In this document: positions 1 to 10,501 of the stretch, in pieces
Layout: each line of letters starts with the position of its first letter
Position numbering within the stretch: the first letter of the stretch is position 1
Source of the DNA: Sarcocystis neurona
Lineage: Eukaryota; Apicomplexa; Conoidasida; Eucoccidiorida; Sarcocystidae
Length of the DNA stretch: 64,000 nucleotides
Assembly: GCA_000727475.1 (NCBI GenBank)
Contig: KL647289.1
Coordinates: 8,050,629-8,114,628, forward strand
Reading direction: 5' to 3'
Position numbers and translations under genes: made by a program
The notes under the pieces: generated by a model
The model's database searches: none
What the model was told of the DNA's origin: nothing
What the model saw: the letters and a program-made list of their open reading frames with translations, nothing else

Positions 1-515
1 TTCGCGGTAGTCTTTTTCTTGAGCAATAGAAAGAGCCGCCTGTGTCCAACGAGCCTTACGGAGCCGCAGGCCGAGGCTGGGAGCAGCAGAAAGAGCGGCC
101 GGGGCCGCCGGTGAGAGAAACGCCAGCGCAGCTCCCTTTTGGCGCATGCACCAAAATTCGTATTCATCAAGAGCTGTCTCTGCAGCAGCAAACCCTGGCG
201 TTAACACAATCCTCCCGTCGACCGCCACACACGACAAAGCCGCAGATATTAAACTGCGTCCGTACGCTGTCGCAGCATGCTTCAGCTTCTCCTCAGCCAG
301 ACTGTCACTATCGTATCCAGAGACGCTGCTGCCTGCGGCGCAGCTGCTGCTGCTCGTGCTGTCTCCGCTGCTGCCTGCGGAACTGGCGGCGCTGCTCGGA
401 CTCGTGCCCTTGCTGCAGCTCACAGGCAGCAGCAGCAGAGCGTCGACGCCCAGGTTCGCCGTAGCCGCAAGCAGCGCATCGGCAAATCTCTGCGGGGACG
501 TGCGGTGGATCTTCA
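1..515 (-). CDS. Exon of an uncharacterised gene, running off the left edge
   Basis: On the minus strand an open frame of 171 codons runs without a stop from 515 to the window edge. It follows an acceptor ending CTGCAG at 516-517. The first residues (LKIHRTSPQRFADALLAATA, then NLGVDALLLLPVSC) look like an ordinary globular domain, followed by a short Ser/Ala insertion and more mixed sequence (SLISAALSCVAVDGRIVLTP, EYEFWCMRQKGAALAFLSP). There is no ATG, so it must be an internal or 3' exon. The exon at 2102-1946 ends in phase 1 at a GTACGT donor and joins this acceptor in phase 1, giving SPYAKK-L-KIHRTSP. I do not recognise the family. Most of the opposite-strand reading frames are repeat artefacts. 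Confidence 0.6.
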
Positions 516-1945
516 CTGCAGCCTCACACGCCCCACCATATAAAGCGTCAGGCATGCGACTCTCTTCAGCTCTTCGCAGATTCTCTTTCTCATCGACGTG
601 CGTACGCGTACACACATACGCGTCATATATATATATATATATGTATATCCACAAATACATATACAGATACATATGCATACATCTATATATATATACATAT
701 GAAGACGCGGAAGTTGATACACACGTCTTTCTAGAGAAATTATTGACTACGTGTGTGTGTTCTACGCGTGCGCAGGGTTGTTTCTCTGACTGGCAGACGT
801 GACGAGGAGCTCCCTTTTTCTGCACTTGGCGTATTGATACTTAGGTAGATCCATAAACGGGGCTACCAGCTACGCTCCCCTGGACTCTCATCTGTACTCA
901 CGTCCCGCGCAGCGCACTTCTGTGAAGCAGGAAAAAAAAGCTTTTCCCCTGTCTCTCGGTGTCTGTCTCTCAGACGCCACACAAAAGAGCTACAGAGAGT
1001 AGCGGCGTATCACCACGCATGCGTAGGTACCTCTCTGCCCGACTACGTGAGTCGAAGTACACGTATAAAAGAATGGTCGAAACTGCGTGAAGTGAGTCGA
1101 CGACAAACCGGGAAAACAGACGCCCGTTCGGAAAAAACGAAGGCAGTTGTGTGCGTCCGTAGAAGCCTGTGGACGTGTGCGTGTCTTCGTCTGTGTAAGT
1201 GGGCTGCTTGCCGATGGCAGACCAGCACCCCGGTGCAGATACAAAACTTACAGCCAGGTACAATACACACGCATCCGCATATACACATGTATTGAAAGAT
1301 GTACATAGACACGTTTGTGTACGCGTGTGCTGTAGACTGTCCGATCATACGTATTCACACACGTACGTGCGAGGGACGCCACCGGAGTCGACGACGTGGA
1401 GGACGCACCCTCTCCCTATCTCGCAATTGCAGGTCCAACGTAGAACGAGGAAAAAAGCAGAAATTACCCTACCGGCCACTACCTCGTCCACGCTCGCACG
1501 ACTGCCGACACTACTTCTCTTCACCCACGTACACGCAGGCAACTCGACGTGCGACACATATTCGGTGCCCTCCCCCTTGAGGAGACATACCTCCACACAC
1601 ACAGACTTGCACACCACATTATACACATTTATATACACACATATGTGTGTGTGTACATCTATCTCTTTCTATTTTTTTCTCTCACGCTCTCTACATATAT
1701 ATATATATATATATATGTATAGATAGATAGACAGTGTACACACAGACACGCACACACAGACACGCACACACAGACACACACACACACACATATGTGTATA
1801 TGTATGTACATATGCGTGAGACCCACGGAGATGTAGCGAACCCGTTCGGGTCGTAAGGAAGAGTGCAGGGATAACGTGGACAGTCAGCTACGCCAACAGG
1901 ACAAGCACTGGGGAACGACTGAGGAAGCAGAAGGTAGCAACGTAC

Positions 1946-2102
1946 ATTTCTTCGCGTAGGGGCTGACGGTGGGGTGCTGCAAGAAGTCCTCGAAGAAAGC
2001 AGCAGCCGCAGAAGAACCGGCCTCCGCCTCTCCCGCGTAGGGCGTCGCCTCATCTGCAGCACTGCCGCCGCTCTTCCAGCGCAGCAGCGGCAGCGCCATC
2101 AT
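1946..2102 (-). CDS. Exon upstream of the left-edge exon, uncharacterised gene
   Basis: The minus-strand frame reads DEATPYAGEAEAG, then SSAAAAFFEDFLQHPTVSPY and AKK, and stops at a GTACGT donor (1945-1944) in phase 1. The phase matches the acceptor at 516-517. The 5' boundary is not settled. Two consecutive ATGs lie at 2102 and 2099, but the frame is also open upstream and several CAG acceptors lie between 2050 and 2110. The composition (aromatic and charged residues between Ala runs) supports coding on this strand. Function unknown. Confidence 0.5.
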
Positions 2103-2499
2103 ACCAGTCGCAGCAGCAGGAGCGGCGTGCAGTCAGGCAGGGTGCACCAACGGTCGCAGCAGAGAAGCAGCACTGCGTCGGCAGTAGCAACAGCCGCACT
2201 CGTCTGGGCGTCAGGACGAGCTGTAGCGCCGGCAGCCGCGGCGGTACAGACAGAAGGCGTAACTGGTGGACGCTTGACCACAGCATCACTAAATCTTCGG
2301 GTCGTTAGTCCCGCACAGGTGCATACCGCAGAAAAAGTGAGAGGGGAAAGGGGCAACGAAAAACATTCTTGGTGATGTCTATAACGAGATCACTCCTTCG
2401 CACAAGCTGGTGGCGCCTTCCTGTCTGCATGAATCCTATGGGATGGCAACAACAAGAGAAGTCAAGTGCGTACAACGACCGCTGCCGCGTCCTCTGCTA

Positions 2500-2757
2500 G
2501 CGCGGCTTCTTCTGCCAGTGCGGCTTCTTCTTCTGCCAGCGCGGCTTCTTCTTCTGTTAGTGCTGCTTCTTCTTCTGCCAGTGCTGCTTCGTCTTCTGTT
2601 AGTGCTGCTTCGTCTTCTGCCAGTGCTGCTTCTCCTTTCGCCAGCGTTGCTGCTTCTTCTGCTAGCGTTGCTGCTTCTCTTGCCCGCGGTGCTTCTTCTT
2701 CTGCCAGCGGCTCTTTTCTTGTCAGTAGTGCTGCTTCTTCCGCGAGCACTGCTGCGA
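2500..2757 (-). repeat. 21-bp tandem repeat encoding Ala/Glu/Leu heptads
   Basis: About eleven degenerate copies of a 21-bp unit, on the plus strand of the form GCTTCTTCTTCTGCCAGTGCT. On the minus strand each unit gives one seven-residue repeat of the type LAEEEAA, with LTEEEAA and LAEDEAA variants. A seven-residue period with Leu at a fixed position is the pattern of an alpha-helical coiled coil. The plus strand gives only Ser/Ala repeats. Minus-strand coding fits the exons nearby at 2102-1946 and 515-1, but a splice link to them was not established. The frame is bounded by a stop near 2768 and one at 2462, so it would be an internal exon. Confidence 0.6.
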
Positions 2758-2769
2758 CGCGGGGCTGCT

Positions 2770-5270
2770 GCTAGAAGTGCAGGTGGGCAGCTTACGGCGG
2801 CCGTTGGAGTGGTGCCTGCTGCTGCGGCTGCGGCCTCTTCTGTTGCTCCGGTGACAGCGAGCAGACACACGTGGACGGTGGCCACCTTGAGAGGCAGCAG
2901 CCACTGCAGCAGCGCTCTTATCTGAAGCTGCACGCACCCACAGCGAAACGTCCCGCAGAACGCCACTGCGCTGCATCTCCTGCGTCAGGAGGTCCTCTTC
3001 AAAACCCCGCGTACAAAAATACCCGCGCCAGCGCGCGCAAGGAGACGTTTTGCAGCCCTACGCACGTGCACGTTATATCTCACGTGTACAGCGGTCTACC
3101 GTGTCCATCACTTCCCATTCAGATCTGTCTGTGTCTTACAGATCTACAACATCCGCACGTCCACACAAGTCTTCCTACACGTACACATGTATAGGAGAGC
3201 TCTCCTATGACGCGACCCAGAGGATATGGACGGGTGTACATATATGGGTCCTTGCACCGTCCTCATACGGGGAGTCTGCATTGTCGAAGCAGAACATACT
3301 AGCAGCTTTCCAGATTCCTCAACGTGTGTGCTCTGGGGTACGTGTGCTTCAAGCTCGCCATAAGACAGCAAGTGGCAACCCTGCTGTGGCGAAGTCCGTC
3401 CGACGTGCTGCTGCTGCTGCTGCTGTCGTGTAGTACCGTTAGGCTGCTGCACTTACCAGCGACTCACAGCAGATGCCCACCAGTTCGTTTGCTTCCGGAC
3501 GCACGCACCTGTGGTAACCTGAAAAAACAACACCCCACAACAGCAGCAACGGCAGCAGCCACGCACCAGCAGAAGCGCAGTACCAAACTCCATCATCACC
3601 GTGTGCCACAGCAGCAGAAGACGCAGCACCAGCAGCCGCTACTCGACGGTACTCGCGACAGCAGCTGAAGCAGCGGCAGGACGGGCAGCCGCAACAGCAG
3701 CCACAGGATTGGCAGCACCGGCAGCAGCAGCAGACATAAGCGCAGTCGCAGCATAAAGAGCACCAGCAGCGGCAGTGTCAGTAGCAGCAGCACCAGCAGG
3801 TACAGCAGGAAGAGGAGCGCAAGTAGTAGGAGCAACAGCAGACGTTCGAGGCGTCCTGCAGCAGTCACTATGAGAGGAGAACGGTAGCTGGGGCTTCGTT
3901 TGCAGTAACAACACACCTTCACATGCTCGACAGCAATAACAGCAACAGCCCCCGCCAGGAGAGCAGCAGCAGCGAGGACCGCGGCCAGAATAGCAGCGAG
4001 AACAACAGCGCGACGAGGAGCAGAAAACCGCAGCAGGGATATACAAGACGCTTCTGCTGCAGCAGCTGAGACGCAGAAGCGACGTCCTGCTAGCAGCTGA
4101 CCGGTGGGGGAGTCACGTCCGTAGCTCAAGAAAAACAGGCAGTCAGGAAGACTGCACGGACGCCCCAGCGCTGCGTTTGAACCCCTGCTAGAATTTCAGG
4201 TCGCGTGTGCAACAGCAGCAGATCTACTAGGCGTGCCACGTAGAAAACGGAACACAGAAATGGAGAGCAAGGAGCAAATGTCACAGGACAGCCATGACGA
4301 TCGGCCAGTCGCCCCTGCTGCTGTTCAGTCGCTGCTGCTGTTCAGGCGCTGCTGCTGTTCAGTCGCTGCTGCTGCTGCTCTCGGAGAGGGGCGGGTGTGC
4401 CCGGCTGAACAGCAGCGAGGTGTGCAGCAGCCACCGCAGCGCGCAGGATGCAGAGATCGATACGAGATGGCGTCGCCGTAAACAGGAGCAGAGACTCTGG
4501 CTCATGCTCTCCTTATCCACTGCACTCTTCTCTTCTCCTCTCTTTTCCCGGTTGGCAAGTAACCGAGAGCCACTTGAGAGACTCCTGCTCATATTTTTCT
4601 CGTCCGCGTCTTTCTCGACGTGTCTCACTTCTGTTGCGCTCTTCTTCGATCCGCTTCTGCGTCGCAGACGAGCGGTCTCGTGAGGACGCGTGAGCGGGTG
4701 GACACGCACATGTGCGCAGAGACAGAGGAACGGCCAGCGTGTAGACGGGGCGCGGCAGCAGCAACACTCGTTCGGCAGCAGCTGGACCGAGACGAGACGC
4801 GAGCGATCGAACGCAGTGCCGCAGGTTCCCCACAGGCAGAGACACGTTTGTGTGGGGCGCGCGGACCGGACGGACTCCACTCGAAATGCGTCGAGACGCC
4901 ACGAAAGCGTGGAGTCGCACGAGACGCGGGGGCTGTGGGGAGAGACGAGACGCGGGTGAAAACTGCCTTGCATGTGCAAAAGCCGGAAATCGAAGAAGAC
5001 GCTTTTCTCCCAGACTTCTCCGACACAAAAGTGTTCCCCGGTCTCGAGAGACAAACCGCCGTTAGCACTACTCAAGCTGCTCTCTCCCTCTCTGCATATA
5101 TATAAATACGTACGTGTGGATATGTACTGCGTCCCATGCTCTACACTTGTGAACACACGCAAACCTAGACACATTCACAGGTACCGTTTTCTAGGAACGT
5201 ATAACAGATACAACACTACATACACATATACATACGAAGTGAACTGACGTATTCGAAAAATACACACAAC
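2770..5270. other. Repeat-rich stretch without a supported gene
   Basis: CAG/CTG clusters at about 3400-3430, 3540-4090 and 4310-4440 keep several frames open on both strands. An Ala-rich minus-strand frame at about 3639-3900 (reading TKPQLPFSSHSDCC, then Ala/Pro/Thr-rich) is the most protein-like piece but has no homology I can name. From 4690 to 4980 the sequence is rich in GAGACGAGACGCG-type motifs. Probably intronic or intergenic, possibly with one minus-strand exon. Confidence 0.3.
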
Positions 5271-5274
5271 CGAC

Positions 5275-5770
5275 ATAAATGCGTGGTTATATATATACAT
5301 CTATGCGTACAATAGATACGACAATATACACATGTATATATACATATATATGTATGTATATATACGTATGTGTGTACACATATATATACATATATATATG
5401 TACAACTGATAGAATACATAGATGCATGCGTATATATATGTATATATATGTATGCGTGCAATAGATGCGAGAATACATATATATATACGTGTATACATAC
5501 GTACAATCGATAATTTCCATAGACCTGTCTGTGTATATACATATAGATACATATATGCGTACAATAGACACGATAATATACATACATACACATGTATGCG
5601 TACGATAGATACGATAATGTACACCTATACATATATACAATCGATAGAATACTCTGTAGATACAGGTGTATGCATACGACGCGGATTTACACGTTCGACA
5701 GATATGTAGAAGCTATGTAGATGCGTAGAATAGATAGGACCCTGTGCATATGTATATATGTACATGACTC
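5275..5770. repeat. AT-rich minisatellite/microsatellite block
   Basis: Dense TATATG/TACATA dinucleotide tracts interspersed with a recurring element of the form GCGTACAATAGATACGA near 5307, 5455, 5560 and 5598. This is non-coding, of the same type as blocks found in introns elsewhere in the window. Confidence 0.75.
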
Positions 5771-5887
5771 GAATTTACGTATTGGGCAGATATATATATA
5801 AGCTACGTAGACATATGTGTACAAGAAGGAAGAAATTCTCCCTGCGACCTGCAGCGGTGTTTAAGAGAATGAGATGCAGGTACTTAC

Positions 5888-6061
5888 AGCACTGCAAAGC
5901 CTCAAGGTGTGCGGGGAAGGCAGCCGCGAGGCGCAGCAGGGGGTCGGCGTCTTGGCTTCGCTGCTGCTGCTGCATTTCCTGTCCTTGCTGCAGCTGTTCG
6001 CGCTCTTGCTGCTGCTGATGATGACTGCGCAACGCCTTGCGGAAAGCCGACGGAAGGGGAA
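5888..6061 (-). CDS. Gln-rich internal exon, uncharacterised gene
   Basis: The minus-strand exon is bounded by an acceptor (TTGCGGCAG, ending 6062) and a strong GTAAGT donor (from 5887). Its 174 bases begin and end in phase 1. It reads PLPSAFRKALRSHH, a Gln/Glu run, then DADPLLRLAAAFPAHLEALQ. The conserved-looking ends flank a CAG-derived Gln insertion, as is usual in Eimeria proteins. It probably belongs to a minus-strand gene that includes the exons at 7.4-9.7 kb. No family recognised. Confidence 0.5.
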
Positions 6062-6699
6062 CTGCCGCAACACAGATCAAACGGACGCCTCTCTCACTAG
6101 GGACAGCAGCATCAACAGCAGCAGTGGGGACACGTGCAGCAGTAGCAGCACCGTTAACGGGAGCAGCAGCAGTAGCAGCATGTCAGCTAGCCGCACAGGA
6201 GACAGCAGCAGCGGCGAGACCCCTACGCAGGGAGAACACGCAGAGACGGAGGAGTGTATATATATGTATTTCTTTTCCTTTTGGTTCTGTGGCGCCTGCT
6301 ACTCTTCCTGCTTCATCTTCTCTTACAGCAAGGAAAGATATCCTGCTGCTCCTCAGCAGTGACCGACAATACTACTTCCCCAGCAGCAACAGGCTGTCAC
6401 TCGCAGTTACAGCAAAAGCAGCAAGAGGTCAGCAGCAAAAGGAGCACCAGCACGGGGCAGCAGCGGCGGCCGGAAGACAGCCATCCCGCCACCACCGGCA
6501 GCAGAGCGCACCATCAACAGCAGCAGAGCACACCAGCAGCAGCAGCAGAGCCAGGAGGAGCCGTGCCACAGAGCGTCGCATCTAGCAAATGCAGCAGGAG
6601 CGGCTGCAGCACGACCGAGAGCAGCCGGAGCAGCAGCACTCGCAGCAGGAGCAGGAAAGCGACGTACCCCTCCGGACAGGTACCACTGCACTTCCTTCT

Positions 6700-6965
6700 C
6701 TGCTAGGACTGCTGCTGCTGCGTCTGTCCTCCTGCTGCTGCGTCACTCCTACTGCTGCTGCGTCATTCCTCCTCCTGCTGCGTCCTCCCCGATGCTGCTG
6801 CGTCCTTCCCGATGCTGCTGCGTCGTTTCTGCTGCTGCTGCGTCATTCAAGCAGCTGCTCCGTGTTTCCTTCTGCTGCTGCGTCATTCTCGCTGCTACTG
6901 CGCCAGTTCTCCTGCTGCTCCTGCGTCTTTCATCCTGCTGTTGCGTCTCTCCTGCTGCTGCTGCT
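6700..6965. repeat. Degenerate tandem repeat of CTGCTGCGTC type
   Basis: About ten imperfect copies of a 24-30 bp unit built on CTGCTGCTGCGTCCTTCC. All frames on both strands are low-complexity (Ala/Asp/Gly-rich or Gln-rich on the minus strand, Cys/Leu-rich on the plus). Coding status unknown. Confidence 0.6.
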
Positions 6966-7385
6966 AGCAGATCGCTGTTGAGTGCCGTTGCTGCTCGTCA
7001 CTGCTGCTGTCCCAGGTGAGCTGCGACAGTTCCACCTGCTGCTGTCCCAGGAGAGCTGCGACAGTTTCACCTGCTGCTGCAGCCACTTGACGAATCCTGT
7101 GCTACCCACCCAACTGCTGTCTCGTTCGTATCTTCTGCTGCTGGTGCTGGGAGTGGCTGTTGCAGCTCACAGAGCGCAGTCTGCGGCAAGTGTTTGCTCC
7201 TGCTGCTGTCACCCTGCGGAAGTTCAGCTGCACCGACTAGTAGAAGGCTGTGGCTGCTGCTAGCTGCTTCGGGTCCTGCTCTTAGCTTCTGCTGGGAGCA
7301 GGCAGCCTGCAAGAAGACGCTGTCTCGCCTTCTTGTGCTGCTGCTACTCCTGCAACTGTGCTGTTGCTTACCGCAGTAACAGAAT

Positions 7386-7851
7386 GGAGTGCGCAGAAGC
7401 AGCACCGCTTTGTCTTGCGGCCTCTGCAGCTGGTGCATGCGAGGATCACTTGCACCTGCTCCTCCCGTGAGGTGCCGTTCTGCTGCCAGGGACGTCTGGT
7501 CGTCCTCCTGCCCGTCGACGGCGAGCTGCTGCTGCTGCTGCTGCTCGATCCAGTACATGCGCTGCTGGTGCAGCACGCGCTGGTGCTGCCGCAGCAGCCT
7601 CTGCTGTTGCTGCTGCTGCTGTTGTTGCTGCTGTTGCTGTTGCTTTTCGAGGAGACCCCACGGCGGGCGCCGGGCATATTCGGCATGCCAGTCTGCATCA
7701 GCGGCGCCTCCTTGTCTCTGTGCTTCTGACGCTGCAACAGCTGCTCCTGGTTCTGCCTCTGCCCGCGGCGGTGCTGCTGCTGCGGGCAACACAGCGACCC
7801 AGTCTCGCCGCTGAACCCCCGCCACTGCGTTGCCCAGGTCGGCGACTCTGC
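7386..7851 (-). CDS. Probable Gln-rich exon, two competing frames
   Basis: An acceptor (CGCTGCAG, ending at 7852) precedes minus-strand coding-like sequence. One frame reads RVADLGNAVAGVQRRDWVAV, later WHAEYARRPPWGLLEK, a run of about 14 Gln, then RLLRQHQRVLHQQRMYWIE and a second Gln run. The second frame reads QNQEQLLQRQKHRDKEAPLM and TGMPNMPGARRG before it becomes Ser/Asn repeat. Both stay open because CAG repeats are open in every frame, so the true frame and 3' end cannot be fixed. It lies between the exons at 9339-8369 and 6061-5888 and is probably part of the same minus-strand gene. Confidence 0.4.
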
Positions 7852-8368
7852 CTGCAGCGCAGGAGGCAGCAAAGAAAAGGGTGTGCCAGCGCAGCAGCAG
7901 AAAACACACGCATGCAGCACAGAGGCCGCGACCAAAAATTTGTCGATCATCAAAGGGAAAGCGACAGCAGAGCAGCACACAGGAGAGGCATGGGCGGCAG
8001 CGCGACGCAGCAAAGAAAGACCAGAAGCGAGAAGGAGACACCGGGCAGAGCCACGCAGCAGCAAATCCGCAGAGAGACAACGAGTGCTGCAGTTTATTGG
8101 CGTGGCAGTGAAGCAGCGGTAGCTGCGTAGCGGATAACCGCGACGGTAGCAGCAGCAACCGCAGAAGGACGCACAGCAGCACAGGGGATTGTGGCCGCAG
8201 CGGCAGGGAGAGCAGCAGCGACAAAGGGAGGGGCAGGAGGTGGGGCAGGGAGGAATGCAGCAAGGAAAGGAGCAGCAGCAGCAGTGCCGCATCATTGCGT
8301 GCCACAGCACCTACAACATGCGGAGGACAGCTGCAAAAACGTCGGCCGCAGCAGCAACGTCTCCCAAC

Positions 8369-9339
8369 TCACGGCGTACCCCCCCTGCCTGCGACTTCAC
8401 GCTGAGCAACACCAGCAGCAGGAGCGCACGACGCAAAGCGGCAGCAGGGTGGGCAGAAGCAGAAGTCATCACCATCAGCAGCAGGAGGAAGCGAGGACTT
8501 GCCTATCGCAAAAGAGAAGTTGGCACAGAGAAAGGCTGGGTCTGCAGCACGAGGAAACGCATGCGCTGTTGCTTCGTTTTGCTGCTGCTCTCCATTTTCG
8601 TAGAAAAGGTACTGCGGTGCGTCAGCAGGCGGATCTGACAAGGGGAGCTTCGACAGCGAAAGGTAGTGCACCGCCACCCCGACGTCAGCTGGCGCTGCAG
8701 CAGGAAGAACGCTTAACAAGCCCTGGTGCTGCCGCTGCTGCTGCTGCTGCCACTGGCTGATCGGGTGCCTTTGCTGCCCACACTCCTGATGTTCCTCTCG
8801 CACGCACTGCCGCTGCTGCTGGAAGTCCTGCTGCTGCTCTGAGTCGCCCTGCTGCTCCTGTGGGCCGCCCTGCTGCTGCTGCTGGAAGTCCTCCTGCTGC
8901 TGTGGGTCGCCCTGCTGCTGCCGTGGGCCGCCCTGCTGCTGCTTCGAGTCCTGCGGGTGGTGGCTGTCGTAGGCAGGGCGGTGCTGCTGCCCCACAAACG
9001 ACTGCATGTGTGTCGCCCTCCGCACACCAGCGTGTGCTGCGGCATATCTAGATGTTGCTACTGAACTCGACTCCGCTGCTGTTGCTGCCGGAAGTGTCGG
9101 TGCTTCTGCGCTTGCTGCTGCTCCAGGTTCTGCTGCTGCTGTTGCTGCTGCTGCTTGTGTAGCAGCTGGTGCTTCCCCGTAGAGCGGGTCTCGGGGAAAG
9201 TCGGCGTGTTCACCCGCAGGTTGGCTGCATGCTGCCGCGTGTTGAGCACCAGCAGACATCGAGGGCGGCGCCCAGTACGCAGAGGGCTCGTGAGGAGCAG
9301 CAGCAACACCGGGCGGTGCAGGAGGGTTGGCAGCAGGTG
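8369..9339 (-). CDS. Large exon of an uncharacterised Gln/Ala-rich protein
   Basis: The minus-strand frame starts with mixed sequence (PHEPSAYWAPPSMSAGAQH, then HADFPRDPLYGEAPA), continues through VRRATHMQSFVGQQHR and a Gln/Gly/Asp repeat region, and ends with DVGVAVHYLSLSKLPLSDPP and ANFSFAIGKSSLPPAADG. An ATG at 9373 opens the same frame with a stop codon just before it, so 9373 could be a start. However, the acceptor ending at 9340 joins in phase 1 to the donor at 9567, giving GIGYL-P-PAANPPAP, so I prefer the spliced model. The 3' end is uncertain because the frame runs to a stop at 8369 through likely donors. Function unknown. Confidence 0.5.
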
Positions 9340-9567
9340 CTGCTCTGGGGAGCGCTTGTTGATGAGGATCCATTCACGCTATCACGCGTCTGCAGAAGCC
9401 GGGTCGCACACGGGAAGCAGCGACGACTCCTTTGTACGAGTGGCTTTGCTTCGCAGCGCCAACAGGAGCAGGAGCAGGGATAGCAGCTGCCCATGGAGCA
9501 GCGGGAGGAGCAGCACGAGCGGCAGCAGCAGGAACGGTAGCAAATCCGCAGCAATAAAAGAACTCAC

Positions 9568-9706
9568 GCAAGTAGCCGATGCCGTTGGGCTGCGGATGCT
9601 TCTTCGCAGGTGCAGAAGCGAGGGCCTCTAGGCTCCTGCTGCTGCTGCTGCTGCCGTGATGCTGCTGCCGTGATGCTTCTGCCGTTCCTGCTCCACTTTT
9701 CTGCAT
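9568..9706 (-). CDS. Possible first exon of the uncharacterised minus-strand gene
   Basis: A true ATG at 9706 opens a 46-codon frame (MQKSGAGTAEASRQQHHG, a Ser run, then KKHPQPNGIGYL) that ends at a good GTGAGT donor (from 9567) in phase 1. The next compatible acceptor is at 9341-9340. The start has G at -3. It lies opposite the TOC75 gene and points away from it. No domain is recognisable. Confidence 0.4.
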
Positions 9707-10081
9707 TGCTGCTGCTGCTGCTGTTGCGTGTACGACTACGCGTCTGCGTTGGTGTTGCTGCGATTACGCCTCCGCTGGGGCACACTGCCGCTTTTCCTGC
9801 AGCTGCTATGCCGTCGTGTGTTTTCAACGTGACCGCTTTGTTCTAACTTGCTGCTGCAGCGGGGCTGTGCTTGGTTCTTGACGGCTCCGACTTCCCTTCC
9901 GGTGTGCCCTGCAGGTGTCCCTGCTTGGCATGGTGCTGCTGGTTCTGCTGCTGCAAGCCTTCGCTGCTGCTCTAGTGTTTGTGCAGCTCTCAACATGTGT
10001 CTGTGTGTGTGGGTGGGTGGTCAGGTGGATATGTGATCATTTCTCTCATGTAGGAGCGCTGTTGGAGCTCGAGCAGGCCGC

Positions 10082-10501
10082 ATGCGATGCTTCCTAGTAG
10101 AACGGCAGTGCAATGTATTTTGGCAGCGGATGTCTCGCCTCACCTCGTTGCTGATGGGCGACGTGGAAGAACTCTCATTTCGCTACACGGATCCCGCGTC
10201 ATGTCTCGGCTCGAAGAAGCCATCAGCAGGAGGAGGATCAGCAGCAGCAGGCACAGCCGCACCCCGGACGCCACGTGCTGCTGCGGCTGCTGCAGAAAGA
10301 GGCAGCAGCAAGGCTTCAGCTGCGCAATCGCTCGCTCCCGCAGCACACAGACAGCAGGCTTCCCAGCTGCGGCAGCAGCAACCGCAGCAGTGGCCGTTGC
10401 TGCCGTGGTGTGGAAGTGCGCAGCCGCGAAGGACGGAAACAGGAGCGAAACGAGTGACAGACACGCGTTTGCGTGTCTACGAAAGCAAGAGAAAATGTTA
10501 G
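10082..10501 (+). CDS. Possible exon, uncharacterised
   Basis: The plus frame from an ATG reads ERQCNVFWQRMSRLTSLLMG, then DVEELSFRYTDPASCLGSKK, before an Ala-rich and Gln-rich stretch. The first 45 residues look like real protein. A second plus frame over the same bases (from 10087) is also open, and the minus strand has an open frame too, so support is weak. It could be an upstream exon of TOC75 or unrelated. Confidence 0.2.
   Translation: MRCFLVERQCNVFWQRMSRLTSLLMGDVEELSFRYTDPASCLGSKKPSAGGGSAAAGTAAPRTPRAAAAAAERGSSKASAAQSLAPAAHRQQASQLRQQQPQQWPLLPWCGSAQPRRTETGAKRVTDTRLRVYESKRKC

Noticed and set aside
5216..5640. Tyr/Ile/Cys-rich frames on the minus strand
   Set aside because: They come from TATATG microsatellites, which are open in several frames at once. 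The same applies at 21.7-22.2, 24.2-24.6, 30.7-31.2 and 33.6-34.3 kb.
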